Made by a program: the position numbers and the translations under genes. From Hoeflea marina (GTDB lineage: Bacteria; Pseudomonadota; Alphaproteobacteria; Rhizobiales; Rhizobiaceae), in contig NZ_QGTR01000004.1 of NCBI RefSeq assembly GCF_003182275.1, forward strand, positions 487,811-551,810: DNA of 64,000 bases, written 5' to 3'. The notes beneath the pieces are model-generated. The model was not told the DNA's origin, did no database searches, and was given only the letters and a program-made list of their open reading frames with translations. Position 1 is the stretch's first letter; each line of letters begins with the position of its first letter. Positions 25,563 through 37,969 of the stretch are shown here, piece by piece.

Positions 25563-25612
25563 CCCCCCTCCGTCGGCTGCGCCGCCACCTCCCCCGAATG
25601 CGGGGGAGGAAA
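25563..25612. repeat. Repeat family B copy beside uvrB
   Basis: CCCCCCTCCGTCGGCTGCGC, CCACCTCCCCC and GCGGGGGAGG form the two nested stems of family B. It lies just beyond the uvrB stop codon, where it could also form a terminator-like hairpin for that gene. Confidence 0.8.
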
Positions 25613-25624
25613 AGCGGCATCCCC

Positions 25625-28957
<3,333 letters not shown>

Positions 28958-29089
28958 GCCCGCAATATGGGCAGAGTCCGCGGCAATGGAAAGAGGCAGC
29001 ATGCGGCAAAACGGCGACCGGGCTGCGGCATGCTGACAGGGAGTGTCAGCAATGATGGCGCAAGGGATGCTCTTGCCGACGGCCTCTGC

Positions 29090-31081
29090 TCAGGACGGGG
29101 CCGGCAGGCGCCGTTTCATCACCACGAACCACGGATGCGACATATCCGTGAGCTTGCCGGAAACCGGATCGCATTTGAGCGTCTTCATGGTCACCGAATT
29201 CGAGACATTGCCGCCGATCACATCGATCTCTCCGGGACGGACGGCGACCACGATGTCGGCATGGGAGGAATAGTCTCCGGTCTTGTCGTACCAGGCCTGG
29301 CCGGCAGCGTGCGAAACCGGCGTGCCGTTGCTGTTGCGGGCGCAGCCGACGAGATCACCGACAGTGGGCACTGCGTCGGTGATCCGGAAGCCCCAATAGC
29401 TCGCAGCGGTATCGACGCCCTTGGCGGCGACTGCGTTGCGGATATAGCGCGAATGCCCTTCCGAGAATTCGAACTGCGCCTTTGTGAAGCCGGCCGTTTT
29501 CATGATGTAGGAGATGGTGATCGCCGACCAAGGATAGGTGGGCGTGTCGAGCTCCTGGATCCGCCTGAGCATCTTAGCCTTCTTGGTCGGGTCCGGCGAC
29601 TTCACCACCGTCTTGTAATAGGTCTCATAGACGAAATCTGCAAAGCCGGGAGACGTTTCGGTCTTGCCGATTGCCTTGGCTCCCGTGATCGTATTCCAGG
29701 TCGATTTGCCCCAGCGTTCCCACTCCTGGGTGGCGGCGAGCACGATTGCATCGGCGGTCACGCCGAGACCGGAAACGGCGCCATCGGGGCCTGGCGTAAA
29801 GGTCTCGCTGCCGACCGTCCAGCCCTCGTGCTTCTGGATGGCCTTGCCGAAGGCGGTCAGTTCCTCCCGGCTCATGCCGCTGACGACCCGATCGCGCGCA
29901 ATTCCGGTCTGGCTGACAATGGCCACGATATACTGTTCGGTGTTGTTGCTGTCCTCGGGCGGCGCATATTTCAACATGGCCTTTTCGAGCGTGAGATCAC
30001 GGTAGCTTGGGCCGGAAAGCAGTTGCAGGATTGCGTCGAACCCCACACTCTCGCTGGGAAATATCGCGAAGTTCCCCGCTTCACCGATTGCACCATGAGT
30101 GGTGGAAAAATTCCCGGGGCGGATGTTCCCGGGGTTGTTCTGCCGCCACGCGATGCTCCCGCCCTTGCGCACCATCACCGATCCGTCCGCAGCGGTGTAG
30201 GTGACGGTCTTGGGAGCAGTCAGCTTGGCCGTGACGAAGTCGGAACTTGACGTTGCCTCACCCACCGGACCGCTCGGGAATTCAATGGGCTGTGCTCCCG
30301 CCCCGGCAATGACGCTGCGTGTCTCGTCAAGCGATGTCTGCAACGCGGCGGTTATCGCCGACAGCACCTCCTCCCCGGTCTTGCCGTCGAGGTAGTCCTT
30401 GTAACGGAGGGGCAAGCGGGTTCGGTCGATGGCTTCCGCACTCAACAGGTCATCAGTCACAGCAGCGACCACATCCATCACCGGCTTTTCCGGCGCCCTG
30501 ATCGATCGGAATGACGCCTCGGTGCCGATCATCTGGGCCAGGGCCATTTGGGCGGCTGTCGGCTGGTTGGCGAGAAGGCCGGCCAGCTTGCGCTGCATGA
30601 CATTGGTCATCGCCGCGAACACCATGCACTGGGCGGTCCAATTCCTGTAGTTCTCGGCGCTCATGTTGAAATCGAATTCTTCGAGCGAGCCGAACAAATC
30701 CCACTCCGCCGTGGATAGCGCGAATGGTCCGTAGTCGGCATCCCCTGACTGAGGACCATCGGTGACGTTGGTCCGCATCTGTGCGACCGCCATTAGATAA
30801 TGGGCAAGCACGCCGAATGAGCCGCCCTCGAAGACGCATTCACGGGCAAAGATCACCTTGTCCAAGGGGCCGATTGCGTCCGCGTCGGCATTGACCGCCT
30901 GGGCACTCACCCAGCCCTGAGGCTTCGGATCGATCGTACTTTCGATCAATTCAATCCTTGTCCAGAACGGCGTGGTTGCGGCGTCAACGATCCGGACGCG
31001 CACACCAGCCACTGCCTCGATTCCCAGCGATGCCCCGAACGGAGCGTCCCGGAGTGTGCGTGTCGCGGTCATGATGGCCAT
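29090..31081 (-). CDS. DUF2272 protein with cell-wall-enzyme-like modules
   Basis: The 663-residue protein has no signal peptide. Residues 25-65 look like a bacterial SH3 fold ending GWVSAQ. Residues 85-200 include a DADYGPFALSTAEWDLF stretch like the substrate groove of lytic transglycosylases. Residues 310-420 match the NNPGNIR...YAPPEDSNNTEQYI module of phage virion muralytic proteins. Residues 475-660 are a DUF2272 domain (PWSAITISYIM, SSHADIVVAV, VIGGNVSNSVT). The arrangement suggests a peptidoglycan-active or delivered effector protein. It is 62 bases after a lipoprotein gene. ATG 31081 follows GGGGGAG. Codon GC is slightly lower than its neighbours'. Confidence 0.6.
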   Translation of the reverse strand: MAIMTATRTLRDAPFGASLGIEAVAGVRVRIVDAATTPFWTRIELIESTIDPKPQGWVSAQAVNADADAIGPLDKVIFARECVFEGGSFGVLAHYLMAVAQMRTNVTDGPQSGDADYGPFALSTAEWDLFGSLEEFDFNMSAENYRNWTAQCMVFAAMTNVMQRKLAGLLANQPTAAQMALAQMIGTEASFRSIRAPEKPVMDVVAAVTDDLLSAEAIDRTRLPLRYKDYLDGKTGEEVLSAITAALQTSLDETRSVIAGAGAQPIEFPSGPVGEATSSSDFVTAKLTAPKTVTYTAADGSVMVRKGGSIAWRQNNPGNIRPGNFSTTHGAIGEAGNFAIFPSESVGFDAILQLLSGPSYRDLTLEKAMLKYAPPEDSNNTEQYIVAIVSQTGIARDRVVSGMSREELTAFGKAIQKHEGWTVGSETFTPGPDGAVSGLGVTADAIVLAATQEWERWGKSTWNTITGAKAIGKTETSPGFADFVYETYYKTVVKSPDPTKKAKMLRRIQELDTPTYPWSAITISYIMKTAGFTKAQFEFSEGHSRYIRNAVAAKGVDTAASYWGFRITDAVPTVGDLVGCARNSNGTPVSHAAGQAWYDKTGDYSSHADIVVAVRPGEIDVIGGNVSNSVTMKTLKCDPVSGKLTDMSHPWFVVMKRRLPAPS

Positions 31082-31143
31082 TGAACTGATCTCCCCCAAT
31101 CAAAAGGACAGATGGGCGCACAGCCTGCGCGGCGACACCCGAC

Positions 31144-32169
31144 TTAAGATACGAACTGGCCGAGCTGGAACGCGCTCTTGTGGGCACTGGGCGCATTGCA
31201 TGTCGGACTCTGTTGCATGGCAACGCGCAGTTTTACCAGATCGTCAGACCGGATGCCGGTCTGGGCGATCGACGGACGCGGTTCCCCGGCGCCATTGTAA
31301 AACTCGACCAGCGCGGCGCGCGTCGCCGCGCCCCACACGCCATCCACCTCGACGCACAGCGCCGCCTGAATCTGGCTGATCTCCGAAGATCCAAGCGCCT
31401 TCTCGAAACGGTTGAGTCCGGAATTATTGAACTGCTGTATGCTCACCTGCGGGAGCTGATCGCTGGACTTATTCAGCACCGGTTCCTGGTCAACCCTGCT
31501 CTGGGCGCTCACCGCCACGCCGAGCGAACCCAGGGTCGAATAATCGTTGACCTTGGCCTCGATGGCGAAAGGCAGACAAAGCCTTGTGTAGGCGCGCAGG
31601 ATGTATTCGGCTTCCGGCTTGTTGGTCGCCTTGCGGTGATTGTCGATGAGGTACTGACGGAAGTTCTGCCTTGACTGCAGCACGATCGAATTCACTGTCG
31701 ATGACTCAACCTCGAGCAGCAGTCGGCTATGATAGTTCTCGACGCTTTTTGTCACCAGTTGGAATGCCTGTGCCACAATCGTTATGGCCTTGGAACCCGG
31801 ACTGACCAGCGAGAGGATCGAGTTTGTCGCCGCCGCCGTGTCGCCGATCTGGCTAACCCAGGGACCCTTTGATCGCTTGCGGTTGTCCAGCCACTGCAGA
31901 TAGGCGTCGCAGCGGCGGTCGATGTCGTTCATGCCCTGAGCGGCAATGAGGTTCCAGTCACTGACCAGGCACGTGGTGTCCGGAACCGCAATGGCCGATG
32001 CCTGCCGGCAGAGATAGCCAAAGTACCGGTTCTGCAGGGTTTCGGCGGCGGCAAGGTTGGTGCCCGACAATTCTGTGCCGATGCCGCTGGTCAGATAGTT
32101 CTGCCGCCCCTCCTGGCAAGCAGTCGCCAGAAAGAGCAGCGGAACCAGGATGCCGCATCGGACGAACAT
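31144..32169 (-). CDS. Lipoprotein with C-terminal peptidoglycan-binding-like domain
   Basis: The 341-residue protein has a lipobox LFLATAC, with Cys18 lipidated, followed by Gln, so outer membrane sorting is expected. Residues 30-230 are helical without a family I recognise. Near 270-305 the stretch IQAALCVEVDGVWGAATRAAL fits a peptidoglycan-binding type 1 repeat. It is the upstream partner of the DUF2272 gene and may anchor it or act as its immunity or secretion partner; that is inference. An ATG at 32217 would lengthen the signal peptide by 16 residues. GC drops over this gene and its upstream region. Confidence 0.65.
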   Translation of the reverse strand: MFVRCGILVPLLFLATACQEGRQNYLTSGIGTELSGTNLAAAETLQNRYFGYLCRQASAIAVPDTTCLVSDWNLIAAQGMNDIDRRCDAYLQWLDNRKRSKGPWVSQIGDTAAATNSILSLVSPGSKAITIVAQAFQLVTKSVENYHSRLLLEVESSTVNSIVLQSRQNFRQYLIDNHRKATNKPEAEYILRAYTRLCLPFAIEAKVNDYSTLGSLGVAVSAQSRVDQEPVLNKSSDQLPQVSIQQFNNSGLNRFEKALGSSEISQIQAALCVEVDGVWGAATRAALVEFYNGAGEPRPSIAQTGIRSDDLVKLRVAMQQSPTCNAPSAHKSAFQLGQFVS

Positions 32170-32644
32170 GTGTCGAACCCGGTCAGAACCAAACAAGACG
32201 CCACTCTTCGCACCCATGACCCAGACCAACCCCCCAACATTGTCTGAAACCTGCTGGATGCAATAAGAGTTCCAAGACACCGGTGAGTCAATCTCAAATT
32301 CCTCTTGCCGAAATAGTTTCCACTATTCTTGCAGTGAGGCAATTTTCCCGTCTTTCAGATTTCATGCATGCTGCTCATAAATATAGATTATCAGCATTGA
32401 AGATTTTCGTGCCGCTTGTGCGTCGCAGCATCGCATTCGGGTATCTAGTTGCAGTTCAGAACAGTGTCGGGCCGGATCGGGACGCAGCCGGCCTGCACAA
32501 TTCTGCAATACCGCGGACCGGCAGCCTGCCGCCGCGACGCCGCTCCCCTCATGGTGAGGTGCCCGGCGGCGCGCCGGCGGGCCTCGAGGCACGAGGGGCC
32601 GGGCAGGACCGCTGGACGGGACCCGCTCCCGCCGGCGATGTGCC
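32170..32644. other. AT-richer promoter region plus a GC-rich palindromic repeat
   Basis: Bases 32281-32460 are clearly less GC-rich than the rest of the window and probably contain the promoter of the lipoprotein operon. Bases 32549-32607 form a palindromic element, CCTCATGGTGAGGTGCCC with GGGCCTCGAGGCACGAGG, of a type common in rhizobial intergenic DNA. An open plus-strand frame at 32283-32687 has no codon bias or family match, and I do not call it a gene. Confidence 0.5.
32549..32607. repeat. Palindromic element, CTCATGGTGAGG type
   Basis: The outer arms CCTCATGGTGAGGTGCC and GGCCTCGAGGCACGAGG are imperfect inverted repeats around a central GGCGGCGCGCCGGC palindrome. It lies beyond the end of the leftward SMP-30 gene and could also serve as its terminator. 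Elements with these arms are frequent in Rhizobiales genomes. Confidence 0.6.
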
Positions 32645-33562
32645 TCAGAACGTCCTCGCCCCGATCACCGGCAGCGTCATGGCGTAGAGCGAGGTGGTGG
32701 CGCAGATGTAGAGGCGGTTGCGGCGCGGGCCGCCGAAGCAGACATTGGCTACCCGCTCCGGCGTCAGGATCACGCCGACCAGCCTGCCCTCGGGGGCGTA
32801 GCAGTGCACGCCGTTGCCGGCGCTGGTCCACAGATAGCCGTCCCGGTCGAAGCGGAAGCCGTCGAACAGGCCGTTGGTGCTCTCGCAGAACTCCGCCCCG
32901 CCGCCGAGGCTGACGCCGTCGGCGCCGACGTCGAAGACCCGGATGTGGCGCGGATGGCCGGGCACGTGGGTGGCGCCGGTGTCGGCGATGTAGAGTTTCG
33001 TCTCGTCGGGCGAGAAGGCCAGGCCGTTGGGCTGGGTGAAATCGTCGGCGACCTTGCGGATCTCGCCCGACTGCGGATCGACCCGGAACACCAGGCTGGC
33101 GCCGATCTCGCTGTCGGCGCGATGGCCCTCATAGTCGGAATCGATGCCGTAGGTCGGATCGGTGAACCAGATCGAGCCGTCCGAGCGCACCACCACGTCG
33201 TTGGGCGAATTGAGCCGCTTGCCCTCGAAGCGATCGGCGATCACCGTGATCGAGCCGTCCGGCTCGGTGCGGCTGACGCGGCGGGCGCCATGTTCGCAGC
33301 TCACCAGCCGTCCCTGGCGGTCGACGGTGTGGCCGTTGGAGAAATTCGAAGGATTGCGGAATTCCGACACCCCCCCGCTGGTCTCGTCGTAGCGCAGCAT
33401 GCGGTTGTTGGGGATGTCGGACCAGACGAGCTGCCGGTGCGCCGGAAAATAGGCCGGCCCCTCCGCCCAGCGGCAATCATCGAAGAGATGGTCGAGCCGG
33501 GCGCTCGTCTTCACCCGCGAATTGAACCGCGCGTCAAAAATCTCGAAATCCTCGTCCGCCAT
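32645..33562 (-). CDS. SMP-30/gluconolactonase family sugar lactonase
   Basis: The 305 residues form a six-bladed beta-propeller of the SMP-30 family. Marks include the metal ligand Glu in CRWAEGPAYFP (near 34), the LNSPNDVVVRSDGSIWFTDP strand (near 120-138) and QPNGLAFSPDETKLYIADTG (near 180). Such enzymes hydrolyse sugar lactones such as gluconolactone in the cytoplasm. The start at 33562 follows GGGGAGGGTGAG; the frame continues upstream but without homologous sequence. The substrate is unknown. Confidence 0.92.
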   Translation of the reverse strand: MADEDFEIFDARFNSRVKTSARLDHLFDDCRWAEGPAYFPAHRQLVWSDIPNNRMLRYDETSGGVSEFRNPSNFSNGHTVDRQGRLVSCEHGARRVSRTEPDGSITVIADRFEGKRLNSPNDVVVRSDGSIWFTDPTYGIDSDYEGHRADSEIGASLVFRVDPQSGEIRKVADDFTQPNGLAFSPDETKLYIADTGATHVPGHPRHIRVFDVGADGVSLGGGAEFCESTNGLFDGFRFDRDGYLWTSAGNGVHCYAPEGRLVGVILTPERVANVCFGGPRRNRLYICATTSLYAMTLPVIGARTF

Positions 33563-33720
33563 CTCACCCTCCCCGGTGGCTGTGTGCGGCGACCCTAGCG
33601 CAGGGCGCCGAATTGGGGAAGGAGGGGCTTCCTCCCCGGGCCGACCGACGAAGCCGGCAACGGGTCGTGCCGACCCGGCCCAAGCCATCCAAAGGCGCGC
33701 AGGCGGGACGCGGCGTGCCC

Positions 33721-34605
33721 TCACGCCGCCTTGAAGCAGTTGCTGCGGTGCCAATCGAGAAAATGCGGGTGCGGTCGCAGCCTCGGATCGTCGGGGACCA
33801 GGGCCTTCATGTCGGGGCGGAGCAGGTGTGAGACCTCGTGGTTGAGATGGCGGGATTGCAGGATGGTGAAATCGTCATCCAGCGACAGCAGCCCGCGGTC
33901 GAACATCCAGTGCACAGTGCCCGACAGCGCAATGCCGTTCCGCACCGAATCCGGCCCGTTCTTCTCCACCGGCATGATGTGCGCGGCCTCGACTTCGGGC
34001 CGGCCGAGACCGTTGATCAGGCGCAGCCCGGTGAAGGCGCAGCGCCGGTCGTAGGCGATGCGCACATGCTGGCGGAACTTGACGTCGCGAAAGCGGCGAT
34101 TGACCAGTTGCTCGAGCATGGGCCGCTCGAAGGGCGCCTGCGGCGGCTCGGAGATTTCAAAGGCGACATCGCCGGGTTGGTCATAACGCTCCGGCCAGGG
34201 ACTGCGCACGCCCATGCCGGCCTGCAGGAGGGCATCGCATTCGTCGTCGGGGATCACACGCACCGCCTGCACTGCCCGACCGCCGCTGACCCTGCCATCG
34301 GGCAGGATGAGCTTTTTCTCGTATCCACCGTCTTCCCTCGAATCGACCGGCCGGTCGAAATCGATATAGGCCGCCAGGTCCGCGTAGAAATGTCCGCCCA
34401 GAGTCGGATCGGCGCGCACACCGGACACGATCGCGGTGCCCCAGTAATAGCGCCCCGGCATCCCTTCCAGAGGGCCATAATAGACGATCGGCCGGCCAAT
34501 GACCTGCTCGACGCGAGTCAGATACTGCGCCGGGAAATGATAGTGTTTCGACGGCAGGTCGTCATAAACGCTGTCGGCACGATGATAGAAGACTGCAGCG
34601 ACCAT
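33721..34605 (-). CDS. HNH endonuclease family protein
   Basis: The 294-residue protein has an N-terminal half of unrecognised sequence. The C-terminal HNH module (about 185-245) contains CAFTGLRLIN, EVEAAHIMPV, DSVRNGIALS and VHWMFDRGLL, the usual ββα-metal arrangement of putative restriction endonucleases of this type. No methyltransferase or specificity gene is adjacent, so it is an orphan. It could be a methyl-directed nuclease or a defence-related protein. Confidence 0.85.
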   Translation of the reverse strand: MVAAVFYHRADSVYDDLPSKHYHFPAQYLTRVEQVIGRPIVYYGPLEGMPGRYYWGTAIVSGVRADPTLGGHFYADLAAYIDFDRPVDSREDGGYEKKLILPDGRVSGGRAVQAVRVIPDDECDALLQAGMGVRSPWPERYDQPGDVAFEISEPPQAPFERPMLEQLVNRRFRDVKFRQHVRIAYDRRCAFTGLRLINGLGRPEVEAAHIMPVEKNGPDSVRNGIALSGTVHWMFDRGLLSLDDDFTILQSRHLNHEVSHLLRPDMKALVPDDPRLRPHPHFLDWHRSNCFKAA

Positions 34606-35071
34606 GATGATGCCGGACCATTGGAGAGTCGTTCATCGCAGTTAGCCAGGCCCGCACCGACAACACAAGCCTGGCGTTTGCTGCCGAAGCCTGACCAACC
34701 GTCGGCCGGGTCGTAGGAGGGAATGCCCGGCAGGCGAGATCGGCCGGGAGGACGCGACGCAAGGCAAACAGCGTTCGCCGGCGGCCCCTTAGGGCCTGGC
34801 CCGATCCACGCCGACGGTCGGCAGCGGCCCGCGGGGCGGGCAAATCCATCGAAAACCCATAATAATCCACTGAAATATTAGTAATTCCAAGAAGTTGCCG
34901 CAGCGGCTCACGACTTCCTTAAGGACTCTGGCGGTATAAGTCTCCGGTCCAAGGACTGGAACTCCGACACGATGGTCGATCCGGCCGCGGAGCAAAGTCC
35001 TGTAATGGGCGCAGGGGACGAGAAGCGTGCGCTCGCCCCGGGTCATCGGCGCGAACTTGTCGGGAGCAGGC
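34606..35071. other. Divergent intergenic region upstream of the GGDEF-EAL gene
   Basis: This region between the leftward HNH gene and the rightward GGDEF-EAL gene has no supported gene. A short AT-rich patch at 34855-34895 (ATAATAATCC, GAAATATTAGTAATTCC) is the best promoter candidate. No repeat family member was found. Confidence 0.4.
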
Positions 35072-37033
35072 ATGTCCATCAGACGCATCTTCACCGCCGC
35101 CTGGAGCGCCGGCCATTCCACGCCGGACTTCCACCACGCCCAATACGGCGCGCTGACACGCCAGATTCCAATGATGTACGCCATCCTGCTGGTGAACATG
35201 GCGACGCTGGCCTACATCCATCTCGGCGCGGCGCCGGATTACCTGACCATCGCGGTGCCGACCGTGCTCGGCCTGGTCTGCGTCTACCGGGCCGCAGGCA
35301 AGTATCGCGGCCGGCACCAGATGCCGGCGGTCGAGACAATCCGCAGGAACAACCGCGACACCATGATCATGGCGGTCGTGCTGGGCGCGGCCATCACCGC
35401 TTGGTCGCTGACGCTTTTCGGTTACGGCGACGCCTACTCCAAGGGCCAGGTGACGTTCTTCAACGGCATCACCATCATCGCCATCATCACCTGCCTGATG
35501 CCGCTGAGGCAGATCCCGCCGCTGATGATCAGCGTCGTGGTGGTGCCCACCTGCCTGTTCCTGTTGCTGCAGGACGAGACGGCCTTCCGCGCCATCGCCG
35601 TCAACATGATCCTGGTGATCGGCGCCTTGTCGGTGGTGCTGCGCCGCGCCCACACCGACTTCAGCGCGCGGGTCGAAAAGCAGCTGGAACTCGACATCCA
35701 ACGTCAGCAACTGCAGTCGCTGAACGATCGGGTGAGCCTGCTCGCCGCCGAGGACAGCCTCACCGGCTTGCCCAACCGCCGCAGCTTTTTCGACGGGCTG
35801 GCACGACTGATCGATGGCGACGGGATCAAGGGGAGCCCGTTTGCGGTGGGGATCATCGATCTCGACGGCTTCAAGCCGGTCAATGACATGCTGGGACATG
35901 GCGCCGGCGACAAGCTGCTGCACGCCGTCGGCCGCCGGCTGGCGACCGCCATGCCCTACGGTGCCTCGATCTTCAGGCTGGGCGGTGACGAATTTGCCAT
36001 CATCCTGCCCTGCCCCGGCAGCGATGACGACATCCTCGAGGCCTCCGGCGCCATCCTGGCAACGCTTGCCCCGACCTTTGCGCTCGACGAGGGGAAGATC
36101 AGGATTTCCGCCACCTGCGGTGTCGCCCGCTTTCCGGACGCCGGGCAAACCGCCGCCGACCTGTTCGAGCGCGCCGATTTCGCCCTCTACCATGCCAAGG
36201 CACACGAACGCGGCGGCACGACGATCTTCTCCAGCAACCACGAGACGGCCATCAAGCAGGCTGCCACAGTCAGCCAGCGCCTGCGCGACGCCGACCTGGA
36301 CGCCGTGCTGAGCATGGAATATCAGCCGATTGTCGACGCCCGCACCGGCACCACGCTGGGTCTGGAAGCGCTGGCCCGCTGGAACGACCCGGTGCTGGGC
36401 CGGGTGCCGCCGGATGTCTTTATCCGCACCGCCGAACAGGCCGGCGTCATCGGCCGCGTCACGCTTGCACTCTTTCGCAAGGCGCTCCGGGCAGCCTCCA
36501 CCTGGCCCGACGATATCTATCTGTCCTTCAATCTCTCGGCGCAGGACGTCTGTTCGGGCGACACGATGGCAGCCATCTTCGAAGAGATCGAGCGGACCGG
36601 CTTCCCCATCACGCGGCTGGTTTTCGAGGTGACGGAATCGGCCATCATGCAGGATTTCGGCCGCGCCTGCACCGCACTCAACGAATTGCGCACCGCGGGA
36701 GCGGCGATCGCGCTCGATGATTTCGGCACCGGCTATTCGAGCCTCAGCTATGTTCGCAAGCTGCCGATCGATCGCATCAAGATCGACCGGTCCTTCATTC
36801 TCGACATCGAGAAGGAGCAGGCAGGACGCGACATTCTAAAGACGATTTTCGACCTGTGCCGCAATCTGCGTCTGCAGTGCATCGTCGAGGGCGTGGAAAC
36901 CCACTCGCAGCTGGCGATCCTTGCCTCCATCGGCGGCACCACCTATCAGGGCTATCTGTTTTCCAGGCCGATGGCGGTATCACGGGTGGCGGAATTTCTG
37001 TCCGTCCGCTCGGAACAGCTCCAGGCCGGCTGA
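35072..37033 (+). CDS. Membrane-bound GGDEF-EAL cyclic-di-GMP enzyme
   Basis: The 653-residue protein has an MHYT-free N-terminal membrane part (about six segments, residues 30-190), then a short coiled coil. The GGDEF domain has an intact RLGGDEFAI active site near 300, and the EAL domain shows GLEALARWNDP (near 435) and DDFGTGYSSLSYV. Both catalytic signatures are intact, so it may make or degrade cyclic di-GMP, and the balance cannot be predicted. It probably links an envelope signal to motility or polysaccharide production. ATG at 35072 follows CGGGAGCAGG; a start at 35027 adds 15 residues. Confidence 0.92.
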   Translation: MSIRRIFTAAWSAGHSTPDFHHAQYGALTRQIPMMYAILLVNMATLAYIHLGAAPDYLTIAVPTVLGLVCVYRAAGKYRGRHQMPAVETIRRNNRDTMIMAVVLGAAITAWSLTLFGYGDAYSKGQVTFFNGITIIAIITCLMPLRQIPPLMISVVVVPTCLFLLLQDETAFRAIAVNMILVIGALSVVLRRAHTDFSARVEKQLELDIQRQQLQSLNDRVSLLAAEDSLTGLPNRRSFFDGLARLIDGDGIKGSPFAVGIIDLDGFKPVNDMLGHGAGDKLLHAVGRRLATAMPYGASIFRLGGDEFAIILPCPGSDDDILEASGAILATLAPTFALDEGKIRISATCGVARFPDAGQTAADLFERADFALYHAKAHERGGTTIFSSNHETAIKQAATVSQRLRDADLDAVLSMEYQPIVDARTGTTLGLEALARWNDPVLGRVPPDVFIRTAEQAGVIGRVTLALFRKALRAASTWPDDIYLSFNLSAQDVCSGDTMAAIFEEIERTGFPITRLVFEVTESAIMQDFGRACTALNELRTAGAAIALDDFGTGYSSLSYVRKLPIDRIKIDRSFILDIEKEQAGRDILKTIFDLCRNLRLQCIVEGVETHSQLAILASIGGTTYQGYLFSRPMAVSRVAEFLSVRSEQLQAG

Positions 37034-37134
37034 CGCCGCACCAGTGGCACCGGCACGCCAAGACCCAGGCAGGCCTTGCCGAATCGCACGGCGTGGAGGC
37101 ATATCGGTGGCTCGGCCCCTTCCGGAACCCCGCC

Positions 37135-37488
37135 ATGTCGCTCTCTCCCTTTGCCGTCAAATGGTTGCCCGTGCTGCTGCTCAGCCTCTCGAACGTGTTC
37201 ATGACCTTCGCCTGGTACGGGCATCTCAAGTTCAAGTCGACGCCGCTGATGATCGTCATCCTGGTGGCCTGGGGCATCGCGTTGTTCGAATACTGCCTGG
37301 CGGTGCCCGCCAACCGCATCGGCCACGAGGTCTGGTCGGCGGCCGAACTCAAGACCATGCAGGAGGTGATCACGCTGATCGTCTTCGCCGGCTTCTCGGT
37401 GATCTTCCTCAAGGAGCCGCTGGGCTGGAACCATGTCGGCGGCTTCGTGCTGATCGCCGCGGGCGCGGCGCTGATCTTTCGCGGCTGA
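37135..37488 (+). CDS. DMT family small membrane protein (DUF486)
   Basis: The 117-residue protein has four membrane helices. FMTFAWYGHLKFK, FEYCLAVPANRIG and FLKEPLGWNHVGGF are diagnostic of DUF486, a small relative of drug/metabolite transporters. The transported compound is unknown. The frame extends far upstream into the preceding gene, but the homology begins at the ATG at 37135. It lies 101 bases after the GGDEF-EAL gene. Confidence 0.9.
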   Translation: MSLSPFAVKWLPVLLLSLSNVFMTFAWYGHLKFKSTPLMIVILVAWGIALFEYCLAVPANRIGHEVWSAAELKTMQEVITLIVFAGFSVIFLKEPLGWNHVGGFVLIAAGAALIFRG

Positions 37489-37969
37489 GGTGACCGGGAT
37501 GCCGCAGCCGGCACACATCGATCGCCGTCCAGGGGATTGACGGCGCAACCAGAACTCCCCATCTTTGAAAGATCGCAACCACCATCGTGTGACCATGCAC
37601 CCTCCACACCGTCACCCCAGCCCCCGAGCCGGGGTCCAGCCGCCGCGCGTGCGCGCGGTGAGAGACTCTCCTGCTTGCGGACGGTCCGAAAGAGTCTCCC
37701 GGCTCGTGGACGCGAGCCGCTGGATACCGGGTCGAGCCCGGCATGACGGAGGAGAGGACGTCGTCAGACATCGGGCACCGGCGTGCGGCCGGGGCCGCCG
37801 TCAAAGGCAAGGGGCCATGCGGCGCGCCCCCTCACCTTCAATTCCTGCCGGGTAACTGCATCAGGATGCTGAAACCGCATCTCCTCATCCCGCTGGTGAT
37901 CTGCGACAGCGATGTGTGACTGCCGTAACCCGACCGCGGGGGAGGAAAACCAGCGGCGGCCTGGCCCGG
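37489..37969. other. Intergenic region carrying repeat family A
   Basis: Most of this gap between the convergent DMT and CreA genes is the 189-base repeat copy at 37598-37786. The remainder, around 37790-37960, has no supported gene or clear hairpin. Confidence 0.6.
37598..37786 (+). repeat. Intergenic mosaic repeat family A, copy 2
   Basis: It matches 19853-20040 over its whole length in the same orientation, with scattered substitutions and one or two single-base indels. Both copies sit between convergent genes. This position is typical of elements tolerated where they do not disturb promoters. Confidence 0.85.

Noticed and set aside
29090-32169. A prophage or tailocin remnant
   Set aside because: Only one module resembles a phage muralytic domain. 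No capsid, tail, portal or integrase gene is nearby, so a phage origin of the locus is not supported.
32283-32687. A 134-codon plus-strand frame in the AT-richer gap
   Set aside because: It covers the promoter zone, a palindromic repeat and the end of the opposite gene, has no ribosome site, and its amino acid composition changes abruptly at the repeat.
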